Assembly: GCF_008304605.1 (NCBI RefSeq)
Contig: NZ_PIJY01000045.1
Coordinates: 52,061-116,060 of the forward strand
Direction of reading: 5' to 3'
Source: Oceanobacillus polygoni
GTDB taxonomy: Bacteria > Bacillota > Bacilli > Bacillales > Amphibacillaceae
Length of the DNA stretch: 64,000 bases
The notes below the pieces were generated by a model that was not told the DNA's origin, ran no database searches, and saw only the letters and a program-made list of their open reading frames with translations. Positions 56,433 through 64,000 of the stretch are shown here, piece after piece. A program made the position numbers and the translations under genes. The stretch's first letter is position 1. Every line of letters starts with the position of its first letter.

Positions 56433-56727
56433 ACACATCTTAAAAAGATTTTTTGGCAGATAGTAAAGTATAAAAGCTTCCTATCTGAATAAATGCAACA
56501 AAGGCATCTGCCTAACCTAATAGCAAGTGCCAAGTTTTCTCACGTATTAACGGACTGTAATACCCCCACTTCTAAGCAGAAGAAAAATAAAAATGTAAAG
56601 GTGTGGGAGCGCTCTGTATAGTATAAAACAGCCCGTAAATTCCTGATTCTGTATAACTAACAATCAGTTGGGAAAAGGAATCCCTGCTGATTGAAGTTTC
56701 ACTTTATAACGGGAGCGAGGAGATCCA
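56433..56727. other. Leader region before ylqD with a stable hairpin
   Basis: A 295-base gap without genes. At 56661-56693 CAATCAG and GGGA pair with TCCC and CTGATTG in a two-part hairpin. Upstream, CCCCCAC near 56565 and GTGTGGGAG near 56600 could also pair. The block ends with GCGAGGAG, the ylqD ribosome binding site. No T-run follows the hairpin. Its nature is unknown. Confidence 0.45.
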
Positions 56728-57117
56728 GTGAATATCATTAAAAAAGTAGTGATTAAACAAATTGTCACGGAGAAAAGTAAAGAAAAGATATATCGCAATT
56801 TCCATGATCATAAATTGCGACTTGAACAAGAGTGTCAACAGCTCCTTTTTGAAAAAAGAAAATTGCAGAATAAAGCGGGAAGCTCAAAGCAAGAAATTGA
56901 ACAGCGCTTCCAGCAGGAAATAAATAATCGCAAAGAAAAGATTAAACTGCTTGATTTTAAAATAAGTCAATTGGAAACGCTGGAGCTTGGAAGTGAAATT
57001 ATTGAAAAAGAAGTTGAAGCTCTTGTTGAGGTGAAGGTTGGTTCTAATTGGAATGAGATTATGGAGGAACAAGTCATCGTTATTAAAGATGACGTTGTCG
57101 TACGAATTGATGAATAA
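56728..57117 (+). CDS. ylqD: YlqD family protein
   Basis: A 129-residue protein with a long charged coiled coil (about 20-90) and a short beta C-terminus (VKVGSNWNEIM). Function unknown; it is conserved between khpA and rimM in Bacillaceae. The start is GTG with GAGGAG upstream. Confidence 0.88.
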   Translation: MNIIKKVVIKQIVTEKSKEKIYRNFHDHKLRLEQECQQLLFEKRKLQNKAGSSKQEIEQRFQQEINNRKEKIKLLDFKISQLETLELGSEIIEKEVEALVEVKVGSNWNEIMEEQVIVIKDDVVVRIDE

Positions 57118-57132
57118 CAAGTAGGTGATAAA

Positions 57133-57645
57133 ATGAACAGTCGAATGTTTAATGTAGGAAAAATAGTCAACACACATGGTATTCGAGGAGAAGTCAAAGT
57201 ACTGCGTATTAGTGATTTTGAAGAACGCTTTGCCCCGGGCGAAAAGCTCTTTGTTATAAAGGACGAGCAGCCAATTGAACTTAAAATTGCTGCACGTCGG
57301 ATGCATAAGGGGTTTGATCTCCTTCAGTTCGAAGGCTACGCTAATATTAATGATGTGGAAAGCTTTAAAGGCTGTAAACTAAAAATTAATGAGGCGCAAT
57401 TAACTGAACTTGATCAAGATGAATATTATTATCACGAAATCATCGGTTGCGAGGTGTTTACTGCTGAGGGAAGAAATCTGGGGAAAATCAAGGAAATATT
57501 ATCTCCGGGTGCAAATGACGTTTGGGTAGTGAAGCAGCAAGCTGGAAAGGATCTTCTCATCCCATATATTGATGATGTTGTAACAGATGTGGATATAGTG
57601 AATAAGAAAATAGTGATTGAACCAATGGAAGGACTGCTTGACTAA
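57133..57645 (+). CDS. rimM: 16S rRNA processing protein RimM
   Basis: A 170-residue ribosome maturation factor with an N-terminal RimM beta barrel ([15 protein letters not shown]) and a C-terminal PRC barrel ([22 protein letters not shown]). It assists assembly of the 30S head around S19. Its stop shares one base with the trmD start. Confidence 0.95.
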   Translation: MNSRMFNVGKIVNTHGIRGEVKVLRISDFEERFAPGEKLFVIKDEQPIELKIAARRMHKGFDLLQFEGYANINDVESFKGCKLKINEAQLTELDQDEYYYHEIIGCEVFTAEGRNLGKIKEILSPGANDVWVVKQQAGKDLLIPYIDDVVTDVDIVNKKIVIEPMEGLLD

Positions 57646-58388
57646 TGCATATTGATATTTTGACCCTTTTTCCTGAAATGTTTACGGGCGTCTTCCAATC
57701 ATCCATCTTAAAGAAAGCTGCTGAAAAAGAAAAGTTTAGTTATAATCTCGTGAACTTCCGGGACTATACAGAGAATAAGCATCTAAAGGTAGACGATTAT
57801 CCATATGGTGGTGGTGCGGGAATGGTGTTAACACCACAGCCTGTATTTGATGCCGTGGCCGCTGTGAAAAAGGAGAGGCAGACAAAACCTCGCGTTATCC
57901 TTATGTGCCCGCAAGGTGAATCATTCACGCAAAGTAAAGCAGAAGAGTTTGCGAAAGAAGAGCATCTTATTTTCATTTGTGGTCATTATGAAGGATATGA
58001 CGAGCGAATTCGTGAAAATCTTGTTACTGATGAAATCTCGATTGGTGACTATGTATTGACTGGTGGAGAACTCGGATCCATGGTCGTTGTAGATAGTGTA
58101 GTCCGTTTGCTACCCGATGTACTTGGAAATCAAGAATCAGCTCCAGAGGACTCATTTTCTACTGGATTATTGGAACATCCCCACTACACAAGACCTGCTG
58201 ATTTTCGTGGCATGAAGGTTCCGGACATATTGCTATCAGGAGACCACGGAAAAATAAGAGATTGGCGAATAGAAGAATCTTTAAAGCGAACCTATAAGCG
58301 CCGTCGTGACCTACTTGAACATTATGTTTTAAATGAAGCAGAGCAGAGAATAGTTGATAAGATTAAAGCAAACGAAGAAAAAGAATAA
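57645..58388 (+). CDS. trmD: tRNA (guanine-N1-)-methyltransferase TrmD
   Basis: A 247-residue SPOUT methyltransferase making m1G37 in tRNA, which prevents +1 frameshifting. The knotted SAM site is visible in [11 protein letters not shown] and [11 protein letters not shown]. Coupled to rimM by the TAATG overlap. Confidence 0.96.
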   Translation: MHIDILTLFPEMFTGVFQSSILKKAAEKEKFSYNLVNFRDYTENKHLKVDDYPYGGGAGMVLTPQPVFDAVAAVKKERQTKPRVILMCPQGESFTQSKAEEFAKEEHLIFICGHYEGYDERIRENLVTDEISIGDYVLTGGELGSMVVVDSVVRLLPDVLGNQESAPEDSFSTGLLEHPHYTRPADFRGMKVPDILLSGDHGKIRDWRIEESLKRTYKRRRDLLEHYVLNEAEQRIVDKIKANEEKE

Positions 58389-58477
58389 AATATTGCAAGT
58401 GATAGCTAAAAAACTTTGAATTTGTCTAAAAAGAGTGTTGAACTATCATTTTCAATATGATATATTTATTATTGTGC

Positions 58478-58540
58478 TTAAGTGCGCTTAGGTACATATA
58501 AACGATGTTCCGCTTATTGCTATATAAATAATGAGCATTG
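58478..58540 (+). promoter_or_regulatory. Probable L19 leader (rplS autoregulatory RNA)
   Basis: The rplS leader holds AAACGATGTTCCGCTTATT followed by AATAATGAGCATT, which can fold into a hairpin (about 58505-58538) just before the ribosome binding site. Position and the ATGTTCCGC core resemble the L19 leader described in Bacillales. Recognised by eye only. Confidence 0.45.
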
Positions 58541-58561
58541 GTTTGGAAGGAGTGAAGGATA

Positions 58562-58906
58562 ATGCAACAACTTATTGCAGACATCACAAAAGATCAACTT
58601 CGTACTGATCATCCTGATTTTCGCCCTGGTGATACGGTAAAAGTTCACGCTAAAGTAGTAGAGGGAACTCGCGAACGTATTCAGGTGTTCGAAGGTGTTG
58701 TAATCAAACGTCAAAATGGTGGAATTAGTGAATCATTTACAGTAAGAAAAATTTCTTATGGTGTAGGTGTTGAACGTACTTTCCCATTACATTCACCTAG
58801 AGTTGATAAGATCGAAGTTACTCGTCGCGGTATTGTACGTCGTGCGAAACTATACTATCTTCGTAATCTACGCGGAAAAGCAGCTCGTATTAAAGAACGT
58901 CGTTAA
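58562..58906 (+). CDS. rplS: 50S ribosomal protein L19
   Basis: A 114-residue L19 with [27 protein letters not shown] and the C-terminal [21 protein letters not shown] precedes the ATG. It is followed by a strong terminator. Confidence 0.97.
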   Translation: MQQLIADITKDQLRTDHPDFRPGDTVKVHAKVVEGTRERIQVFEGVVIKRQNGGISESFTVRKISYGVGVERTFPLHSPRVDKIEVTRRGIVRRAKLYYLRNLRGKAARIKERR

Positions 58907-58939
58907 TCGACATGAGCTGACCCGAAAAACGTTATTGGA

Positions 58940-58974
58940 AAGGAGCTTGGCAAATGTGCACAAGCTCCTTTTTG
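58940..58974 (+). terminator. Intrinsic terminator after rplS
   Basis: AAGGAGCTTG (58940-58949) pairs perfectly with CAAGCTCCTT (58961-58970), followed by TTT G TTATTT. Confidence 0.88.
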
Positions 58975-59078
58975 TTATTTAATGGGTTAAAGAAGCTGTT
59001 CAAAAAGTTAAAGCTTGTATGAATACTTCATGCTAGCTTACAATAAAGTTATACATAGAATCGGTCGGAGGGGAATAT

Positions 59079-59648
59079 ATGGCGAAAAAAAAGAAAAACG
59101 AATGGTTAGATTGGATAAAAGCGCTACTACTGGCGTTTGGTTTGGCGTTTATCGTCCGTGCCTTTCTATTTGCTCCGATTGTAGTGGACGGACCTTCCAT
59201 GCTACCGACACTGCATGACCGAGATCAAATGATCGTTAATAAATTTTCTTATCTTATTCAAGATCCAGAACGATTTGATATTGTCGTGTTCCATGCTTCT
59301 GCTCAGAAAGATTTTATTAAACGAGTTATTGGTCTGCCAGGCGAACATGTGGCAGTAGTAGATAATGTACTCTATATTGATGGAGAACCTGTAGAAGAGC
59401 TGTTTCTGGATGAACAAAAGGATCAAATGAAACCTTATCAAATGCTAACAAATGATTTTACATTGGAAGAGCTTCCAGGAGAGTTTGAAGTAGTTCCAGA
59501 GGGACATGTATTTGTTTTAGGTGACAACCGAGGTAATTCTACGGACAGCAGAATGCTTGGTGTAATACCGATGGATGAAATCATTGGAAAGACCAGCTTA
59601 ATTTATTGGCCATTCGATCGGTTGCAACTAATTGGAAAGGGGGAATAA
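59079..59648 (+). CDS. lepB: Type I signal peptidase
   Basis: A 189-residue membrane serine protease. One N-terminal membrane anchor (about 12-32), catalytic S40 in GPSMLPTL, catalytic K81 in KDFIKRVIGLPG, and GDNRGNSTDSR near the C-terminus. It removes signal peptides from exported proteins and could also perform site-1 cleavage of the RsiV-like protein at 36278. Its place between rplS and rbgA is found in several Bacillaceae though not in B. subtilis 168 (from memory). Confidence 0.93.
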   Translation: MAKKKKNEWLDWIKALLLAFGLAFIVRAFLFAPIVVDGPSMLPTLHDRDQMIVNKFSYLIQDPERFDIVVFHASAQKDFIKRVIGLPGEHVAVVDNVLYIDGEPVEELFLDEQKDQMKPYQMLTNDFTLEELPGEFEVVPEGHVFVLGDNRGNSTDSRMLGVIPMDEIIGKTSLIYWPFDRLQLIGKGE

Positions 59649-59654
59649 AAGATT

Positions 59655-60506
59655 ATGACAATACAATGGTTTCCAGGACATATGGCAAAGGCAAGAAGAG
59701 AAGTAGAAGAGAAGCTGAAACTCGTAGATTTCGTAATGGAATTAGTTGATGCGAGAACTCCACTATCTTCACAAAATCCAATGCTTCAGCAAGTATTACA
59801 ACAAAAATCAAAAATGATTGTTTTAATGAAAAAGGATTTAGCCGATGCTCGCCAAACGGAAAAGTGGATAGCATATTTTCGAGAGAAAAAAATCCCAGCA
59901 ATCGCCGTTGATGTAAATAATAAGGCGGATATTAAAAATGTTATTCAAATGGCTAAGGAGCTTGGCCAAGAAAAAATGGATAAGCTCTTAAAAAAAGGGA
60001 TTCAGCCAAGGGCTGCAAGAGCGATGATTGTCGGGATTCCAAATGTTGGTAAATCCACACTCATTAACCGGCTAGCGAATAAAAAAATTGCTAAAACTGG
60101 AGATCGTCCAGGGATTACGAAACAACAGCTATGGATTAAAGTAAAAAAAGATTTTGAACTGCTTGATACTCCGGGGATTCTTTGGCCGAAGTTTGAAGAA
60201 GAAGCAGTCGGCTACCGATTAGCGGCAATCGGAACAATCAAAGATCAGCTTCTTTCTTTGCAAGATATAACTGCATTTGTTATCCAATATATGCAAGTGC
60301 ACTATCCTGTACAACTTGAAGAAAGATATGAAATTGACCGGGATATGGATGATATGCTGGAAATATTCAATACAATAGGAAAGCAGCGAGGAGCACTTCT
60401 AAGCGGTGGGAATATCAGCTTTGATAAAGTTGCTGAAATTGTATTAAGAGATCTTCGTACAGGAAGATTAGGGAATATCACATTAGAAACACCAGAACAA
60501 GCATAA
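59655..60506 (+). CDS. rbgA: Ribosome biogenesis GTPase RbgA (YlqF)
   Basis: A 283-residue circularly permuted GTPase. Motif G4-like KKDLAD comes before G1 GIPNVGKSTLIN and G3 DTPG; the C-terminal ANTAR-like helical domain binds RNA. It is needed for late 50S assembly, including L16 incorporation. AAAGGGGG overlaps the lepB end. Confidence 0.95.
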   Translation: MTIQWFPGHMAKARREVEEKLKLVDFVMELVDARTPLSSQNPMLQQVLQQKSKMIVLMKKDLADARQTEKWIAYFREKKIPAIAVDVNNKADIKNVIQMAKELGQEKMDKLLKKGIQPRAARAMIVGIPNVGKSTLINRLANKKIAKTGDRPGITKQQLWIKVKKDFELLDTPGILWPKFEEEAVGYRLAAIGTIKDQLLSLQDITAFVIQYMQVHYPVQLEERYEIDRDMDDMLEIFNTIGKQRGALLSGGNISFDKVAEIVLRDLRTGRLGNITLETPEQA

Positions 60507-60541
60507 GGCATACATCATTATGATGTGTGTCCTATTTTTTT
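60507..60541 (+). terminator. Intrinsic terminator after rbgA
   Basis: GGCATACATC pairs with GATGTGTGTCC, with one bulge and two wobbles, followed by TATTTTTTTA. Confidence 0.75.
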
Positions 60542-60678
60542 AGTGAAGCATGTAGAAAGATTTTTTTCATACATAAATGCAATTATCGCATTCACCCCAA
60601 AGGTGGGTGAATGTTCAGGTTTTCTAATCTAAATGATACGCTAGCATGAACCGATATAATAGAGAGAATGGTGATAAG

Positions 60679-61449
60679 ATGGAAAAGCAATCGATTGCTA
60701 CTATAAAACAACGAATTAAAAATAACGAATTAACAGACGAAATGATGCTGGAATTGAAAATGGATGAACGAAAAGGCGTTCAGCAATTACTGATAAGCTA
60801 TGAAAAGCAAAAAGCGAAAGAGAAACAGTTAGCAGATCAGTTTGTCGAGATGTCCTGTTACGAGCAAGTTGCTTATTCGAGGGGATGTCAATACATTGCT
60901 GGGGTTGATGAGGCCGGTCGTGGACCGCTAGCAGGACCAGTTGTTGCTGCTGCAGTAATTTTACCAGCAGATTTTAAATTATATGGTCTTAATGATTCCA
61001 AGCAATTAAATCAAGCAACGAGAGACCGTTTTTTTACAAAGATTAAAGAACAAGCGATTAGTTATGGGATTGCAATCATTGATAATAGGACAATTGATGA
61101 AATGAATATTTTTGAAGCGACAAAACTAGCGATGCGACAGGCGATAAATCAGCTGCAGCCAAGTCCAGATTATGTATTGATTGATGCCGTAGAGCTAAAG
61201 GGCTTGCCTTATTCATCAGAGTCACTCATAAAAGGGGATGCGAAAAGTATTTCAATTGCAGCTGCAAGTGTACTTGCTAAAGTAACACGTGACAATTTAA
61301 TGAAGGAGATGCACGAAGAATATCCTGACTATGACTTTATCTCTAACATGGGCTATGGTACAAAACATCATCTAGAAAAGTTACGCGAGATTGGGACTAC
61401 CCCCTATCATCGGAGATCATTTGCACCTGTACGAAATAGCATTGGTTAA
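60679..61449 (+). CDS. rnhB: Ribonuclease HII
   Basis: A 256-residue RNase HII that cuts RNA-DNA hybrids at embedded ribonucleotides. The DEAGRGPLAG motif carries the first catalytic residues; later acidic residues lie in DAVELK and near VTRDNLM. The first about 70 residues form the N-terminal extension usual in Bacillus. The frame opens at 60646, but the ATG at 60679 is the family-like start; its ribosome binding site is weak. Confidence 0.93.
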   Translation: MEKQSIATIKQRIKNNELTDEMMLELKMDERKGVQQLLISYEKQKAKEKQLADQFVEMSCYEQVAYSRGCQYIAGVDEAGRGPLAGPVVAAAVILPADFKLYGLNDSKQLNQATRDRFFTKIKEQAISYGIAIIDNRTIDEMNIFEATKLAMRQAINQLQPSPDYVLIDAVELKGLPYSSESLIKGDAKSISIAAASVLAKVTRDNLMKEMHEEYPDYDFISNMGYGTKHHLEKLREIGTTPYHRRSFAPVRNSIG

Positions 61450-61452
61450 CTT

Positions 61453-61587
61453 TTGAAGTAAACTACGGACTAGTATGCAATGCAATGGTGTTGGAGCATA
61501 TACCCGCTACGGAAAGCATCCGCCCGTAGCGATTCCGGACGGTCGCAACATCTCATACCACAGCAGTTAGTTCGCAGTTTACTTCAA
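61453..61587. repeat. Dispersed repeat R4 with terminal inverted repeats (MITE-like)
   Basis: A 135-base element between rnhB and ylqG. Its left end TTGAAGTAAACTACGGAC (61453-61470) is the inverse of the right end GTTCGCAGTTTACTTCAA (61570-61587) with two mismatches, and similarity continues inward. The core GGAAAGCATCCGCC, TCCGGACGG and GCAGTTAGTTCGCAGTTTA is shared with R1 and R3. No coding capacity. Confidence 0.8.
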
Positions 61588-61637
61588 CTCCGCACGACGA
61601 AAGTAGATTAATTATAGTGATTGAAAGGGGGTCACCA

Positions 61638-63386
61638 ATGAGTATTCATAAAGTTTCTGGAAATAAACTGACTAAGGTTTTACAAACACAGCAGAGTTTA
61701 AGACCTGGACAAATTGTTCAAGGAAAAATATTGAAAATTTTCCCTGAAAATAAAGCACAAATACAGCTTGGTGGACAAAAAATGATTGCCAGGCTTGAGG
61801 CGGCTCTTTCAATTGGTAGCACGTATCATTTTCAAGTTCAATCATCAGATGAAATGATTTATTTGAAAGTGCTAAGTGAATACATAAAAACGCAGTCAAC
61901 ATTAAGTTTATATCCTTTAATGAATGAACTAAACGTGAAACCAAATAAGACGAACAGTGCTTTTATACAAGCACTTGTCCAAGGGAATATACCATTTGAT
62001 AAGTCACAATTAAAAGAAGCGCTACAAATTTTGGAACAATCGAAGGATAAAGGAACAGCCAAGCAAACCTTGATAGAGATGATTGGAAGACGGTTACCAA
62101 TCACGGATAATGTTTTTCAGGCTGTATCGATAAAAAATTCAAGCCAATTCTCTAGTCAAATGAATGAGCTATTAAAACAATTGAAAGCAACGAATAATCA
62201 AACAGAACTTTTGACAAGGCTGGAACAAATGGTAGCTCGTCCTACTAATGTGAGTGCTTCATTAACGAACCAGTTAAATGTACAAAATGAACAAAATAAA
62301 CAGCAAATATTCCACGTCGTAAAGGGATTAGGAATGTTGCATCAACAAATTGATTTCAAAGGATGGGTCTCGGAGTGGCAACAAGTTGGACAAGCGTTAA
62401 AAGAGAACGAACAAAATGTAAGACTACCATTTTCTTTAAATGCTACTGAAGCTGTACAAGTAATGGAACAGCTTCGTTCCAATCAATATGGATTATTAAA
62501 TCAGTCACAACAATTTATGCAAGCCTGGAAAAGTACATTGAATCAACCTGTATTAGCACAGCATGAATTCATGCTGATGAAAGAACAACTGAATCAACAT
62601 ATCCTTCCACTTCTCCCGGTAGAACAGGCGAAATTCATTAGAGGACTATCAAATAATCAAGTGCAATTAAGTAGTATGATGAATTTATTAGAATCGCTTC
62701 ATAATCCTAGTACTTATAAAGAAATAGATGCGTTATTGAAAGTCGTTCATTTTGATAAGCTTTTTCTGTCAAAGGCACCGAATGAGCAATTTATGCTCCA
62801 ACTACAGCAAGTTCTAACATATACGGGTCTGGATTATGAACAACAGATTGTTCAAAAAAGCCCTGATCAGCAAAGTTTAAAAGCGATGTTACTGCAGCTT
62901 ATTCAACAAAGTGACGGTATAGTGCAGGAAAAGGCCGGACAATTGCTGCATTTTATTAATGGCATGCAGCTTAATTCCATAAATGAATCCGAAAGTATGA
63001 TTCAAGCTTCTCTTCAAATACCAGCTGAAAAGCTTGGACTAATCAATGATATGGAACTTGAATTTGAAAGCAGGAAAACAGAGGACGGCAAGGTGAATCC
63101 GGATTATTGTCGCATTCTCTTTTATTTAGATTTAAATGAATTGAGGCAGACGATTATTGATATGCATATTCAGAAGCGTTCTGTTACCGTTACGATTTAT
63201 AATGATATACAAGAATTAAAGCGTCAAACAGTACAATTATTACCTGTACTAAAACAGGGGTTGGAAGCTTTAGATTATAAGCTAACTTCAGTGGATTTTA
63301 AACCGTTGCAAGAATTAGAGAGGCCTGCTAAGAAAACAACAGGAAAAGCATATTCATCTTATCAAGGAGTTGATTATCGAATATGA
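61638..63386 (+). CDS. ylqG: YlqG, FliK-like protein of unknown function
   Basis: A 582-residue protein. The long glutamine- and asparagine-rich middle (about 130-450) has low conservation, and the C-terminal part (about 465-560, with YCRILFYLDLNELRQTIIDMHI) resembles the flagellar hook-length control C-domain of FliK. AAAGGGGGT precedes the ATG at 61638; the frame begins slightly upstream. It pairs with ylqH, a FlhB-C-like gene. In flagella FliK talks to FlhB, so the two may form a parallel pair, but no function is proven. Confidence 0.75.
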   Translation: MSIHKVSGNKLTKVLQTQQSLRPGQIVQGKILKIFPENKAQIQLGGQKMIARLEAALSIGSTYHFQVQSSDEMIYLKVLSEYIKTQSTLSLYPLMNELNVKPNKTNSAFIQALVQGNIPFDKSQLKEALQILEQSKDKGTAKQTLIEMIGRRLPITDNVFQAVSIKNSSQFSSQMNELLKQLKATNNQTELLTRLEQMVARPTNVSASLTNQLNVQNEQNKQQIFHVVKGLGMLHQQIDFKGWVSEWQQVGQALKENEQNVRLPFSLNATEAVQVMEQLRSNQYGLLNQSQQFMQAWKSTLNQPVLAQHEFMLMKEQLNQHILPLLPVEQAKFIRGLSNNQVQLSSMMNLLESLHNPSTYKEIDALLKVVHFDKLFLSKAPNEQFMLQLQQVLTYTGLDYEQQIVQKSPDQQSLKAMLLQLIQQSDGIVQEKAGQLLHFINGMQLNSINESESMIQASLQIPAEKLGLINDMELEFESRKTEDGKVNPDYCRILFYLDLNELRQTIIDMHIQKRSVTVTIYNDIQELKRQTVQLLPVLKQGLEALDYKLTSVDFKPLQELERPAKKTTGKAYSSYQGVDYRI

Positions 63387-63661
63387 CTGAGGGACGAAAG
63401 AAAGCTGCGGCACTCCGGTATGATCAGGGCAAAGACTTTGCACCTAAAGTTACTGCGACTGGGAAAGGGTTAGTAGCGGAGGAAATTTTACAAAAGGCAA
63501 AAGAAAATAATGTACCAATTCTAGAGGATGCTTCACTAGTCGAGCTATTGGCAGCGCTAAATATTAATGAGACAATACCTGAGGAATTATTTCAGGCAGT
63601 AGCAGAAGTGTTTGCATTTGTTTACCGTGCGGATAAACAGTTGAAAGAGGATGTACAGTAA
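63383..63661 (+). CDS. ylqH: YlqH, FlhB C-terminal-domain-like protein
   Basis: A 92-residue protein similar to the cytosolic C-terminal domain of FlhB/YscU export-switch proteins (AALRYD, APKVTATGKG, NNVPILEDASL, PEELFQAVAEVFAFVY). The self-cleaving NPTH motif is absent, so it cannot switch by autocleavage. Start overlaps the ylqG stop by four bases. Acts perhaps as a binding partner of YlqG. Confidence 0.85.
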   Translation: MTEGRKKAAALRYDQGKDFAPKVTATGKGLVAEEILQKAKENNVPILEDASLVELLAALNINETIPEELFQAVAEVFAFVYRADKQLKEDVQ

Positions 63662-63693
63662 GACCAGTGAAATGACATATCTTAAATGGAGGA

Positions 63694-63806
63694 ACTTCGA
63701 CTAACTGCCACAAGTATTGAGCGTTGAAGTCACCACAACAGGCGAGAATCTCGTTCGTGATAGGGTACCTCTACATTGCTTACGTCCTGTTGGGCAGCGT
63801 AGAGGT
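63694..63806 (+). ncRNA. Candidate pseudoknotted leader of the M23 peptidase gene
   Basis: ACTTCGAC (63694-63701) pairs with GTTGAAGT (63723-63730). Downstream, CAACAGG (63736-63742) pairs with CCTGTTG (63786-63792), and ACCTCTAC (63767-63774) pairs with GTAGAGGT (63799-63806). The last two stems interlock in an H-type pseudoknot order. An intrinsic terminator lies 37 bases further on and the peptidase start after that. This is the layout of a transcription-attenuating leader. No known riboswitch family was recognised. Confidence 0.5.
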
Positions 63807-63843
63807 CGGCTATAGAAAAACAAAAAGATAACAAGTATTTATA

Positions 63844-63870
63844 AACATCCAAGAGGGTGTTTTTTATTTT
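63844..63870 (+). terminator. Intrinsic terminator in the M23 peptidase leader
   Basis: AACATCC (63844-63850) pairs with GGGTGTT (63855-63861), loop AAGA, then five T and TATTTT. It stands 30 bases before a start codon and could end ylqH transcripts or attenuate the next gene. Confidence 0.75.
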
Positions 63871-63899
63871 GCATAAAATGATAAGGAGGGTTTTTTATT

Positions 63900-64000
63900 A
63901 TGCCATTTAAAGGATATCGAGTAACTTCACCATTCGGATATCGCACACACCCTATAACAGGGGTAAGAGGTACTTTTCACACAGGGATTGACCTTGTCAA
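63900..64000 (+). CDS. M23 family metallopeptidase, N-terminal fragment
   Basis: Only the first 33 codons are in the window. They read with SPFGYRTHPITG and FHTGIDL, the start of an M23 (lysostaphin-type) endopeptidase domain; the H and D of HTGID are likely zinc ligands. AAGGAGGG precedes the ATG at 63900. The catalytic domain begins at once, without a signal peptide, as in phage-type endolysins or some fusion hydrolases. It replaces sucC at this locus. Confidence 0.75.
   Translation, partial: MPFKGYRVTSPFGYRTHPITGVRGTFHTGIDLV

Noticed and set aside
63694-63806. ydaO-type c-di-AMP riboswitch upstream of the M23 peptidase
   Set aside because: Short resemblances (GGAGGAAC, ATAGGGTACC) occur, but the conserved CCG-CAGCTAACC-like 3' part is missing and the stem order differs.

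Overview
The window looks like a chromosomal segment of a low-G+C, endospore-forming Gram-positive bacterium of the Bacillaceae. The main evidence is the long run of genes in the order known from Bacillus subtilis from yloA to ylqH, including the sporulation microgene spoVM. The AT-rich sequence, the protein sequences and the intergenic repeats suggest the Oceanobacillus/Virgibacillus side of the family; that placement is inference.

Region 1 (about 1-7.9 kb) is an accessory catabolic block. A LysR regulator is divergent from a seven-gene operon: short-chain dehydrogenase, ring-hydroxylating dioxygenase alpha and beta subunits, YumC-type ferredoxin reductase, extradiol dioxygenase, ACMSD-type decarboxylase and a seven-iron ferredoxin. 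Together they read as a route that dihydroxylates an aromatic acid, rearomatises it, cleaves the ring in meta mode and then removes the carboxylate. The substrate is unknown.

Region 2 (7.9-29.8 kb) is the conserved core: rqcH (reverse), yloB, yloC, remA, gmk, rpoZ, coaBC, priA, fmt, rsmB, prpC, prkC, rsgA, rpe, thiN, spoVM, rpmB (reverse), yloU and fakA. Two genes normal at this locus are missing: def (between priA and fmt) and rlmN (between rsmB and prpC).

Region 3 (29.8-40.2 kb) interrupts the core between fakA and sdaAB. It carries a complete urease operon (ureABCEFGD), an ECF sigma factor/RsiV-type anti-sigma/peptidoglycan deacetylase module behind an ECF-type promoter, a two-repeat hypothetical protein, and a reverse-strand AzgA-type purine permease.

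Region 4 (40.2-63.7 kb) returns to the core: sdaAB-sdaAA, recG, fapR-plsX-fabD-fabG-acpP-rnc, a DUF1128-like gene (reverse), smc-ftsY-ylxM-ffh, rpsP-khpA-ylqD-rimM-trmD, rplS, lepB, rbgA, rnhB, ylqG and ylqH. Where B. subtilis has sucCD, this window ends in the start of an M23 peptidase gene preceded by a possible pseudoknot and an intrinsic terminator.

Four intergenic gaps carry related GC-rich palindromic repeats, two of them with terminal inverted repeats like MITEs. Two further gaps (ffh-rpsP and ylqH-M23 peptidase) hold unassigned structured sequences. These noncoding elements and the aromatic-acid operon are the parts least explained by known annotation.
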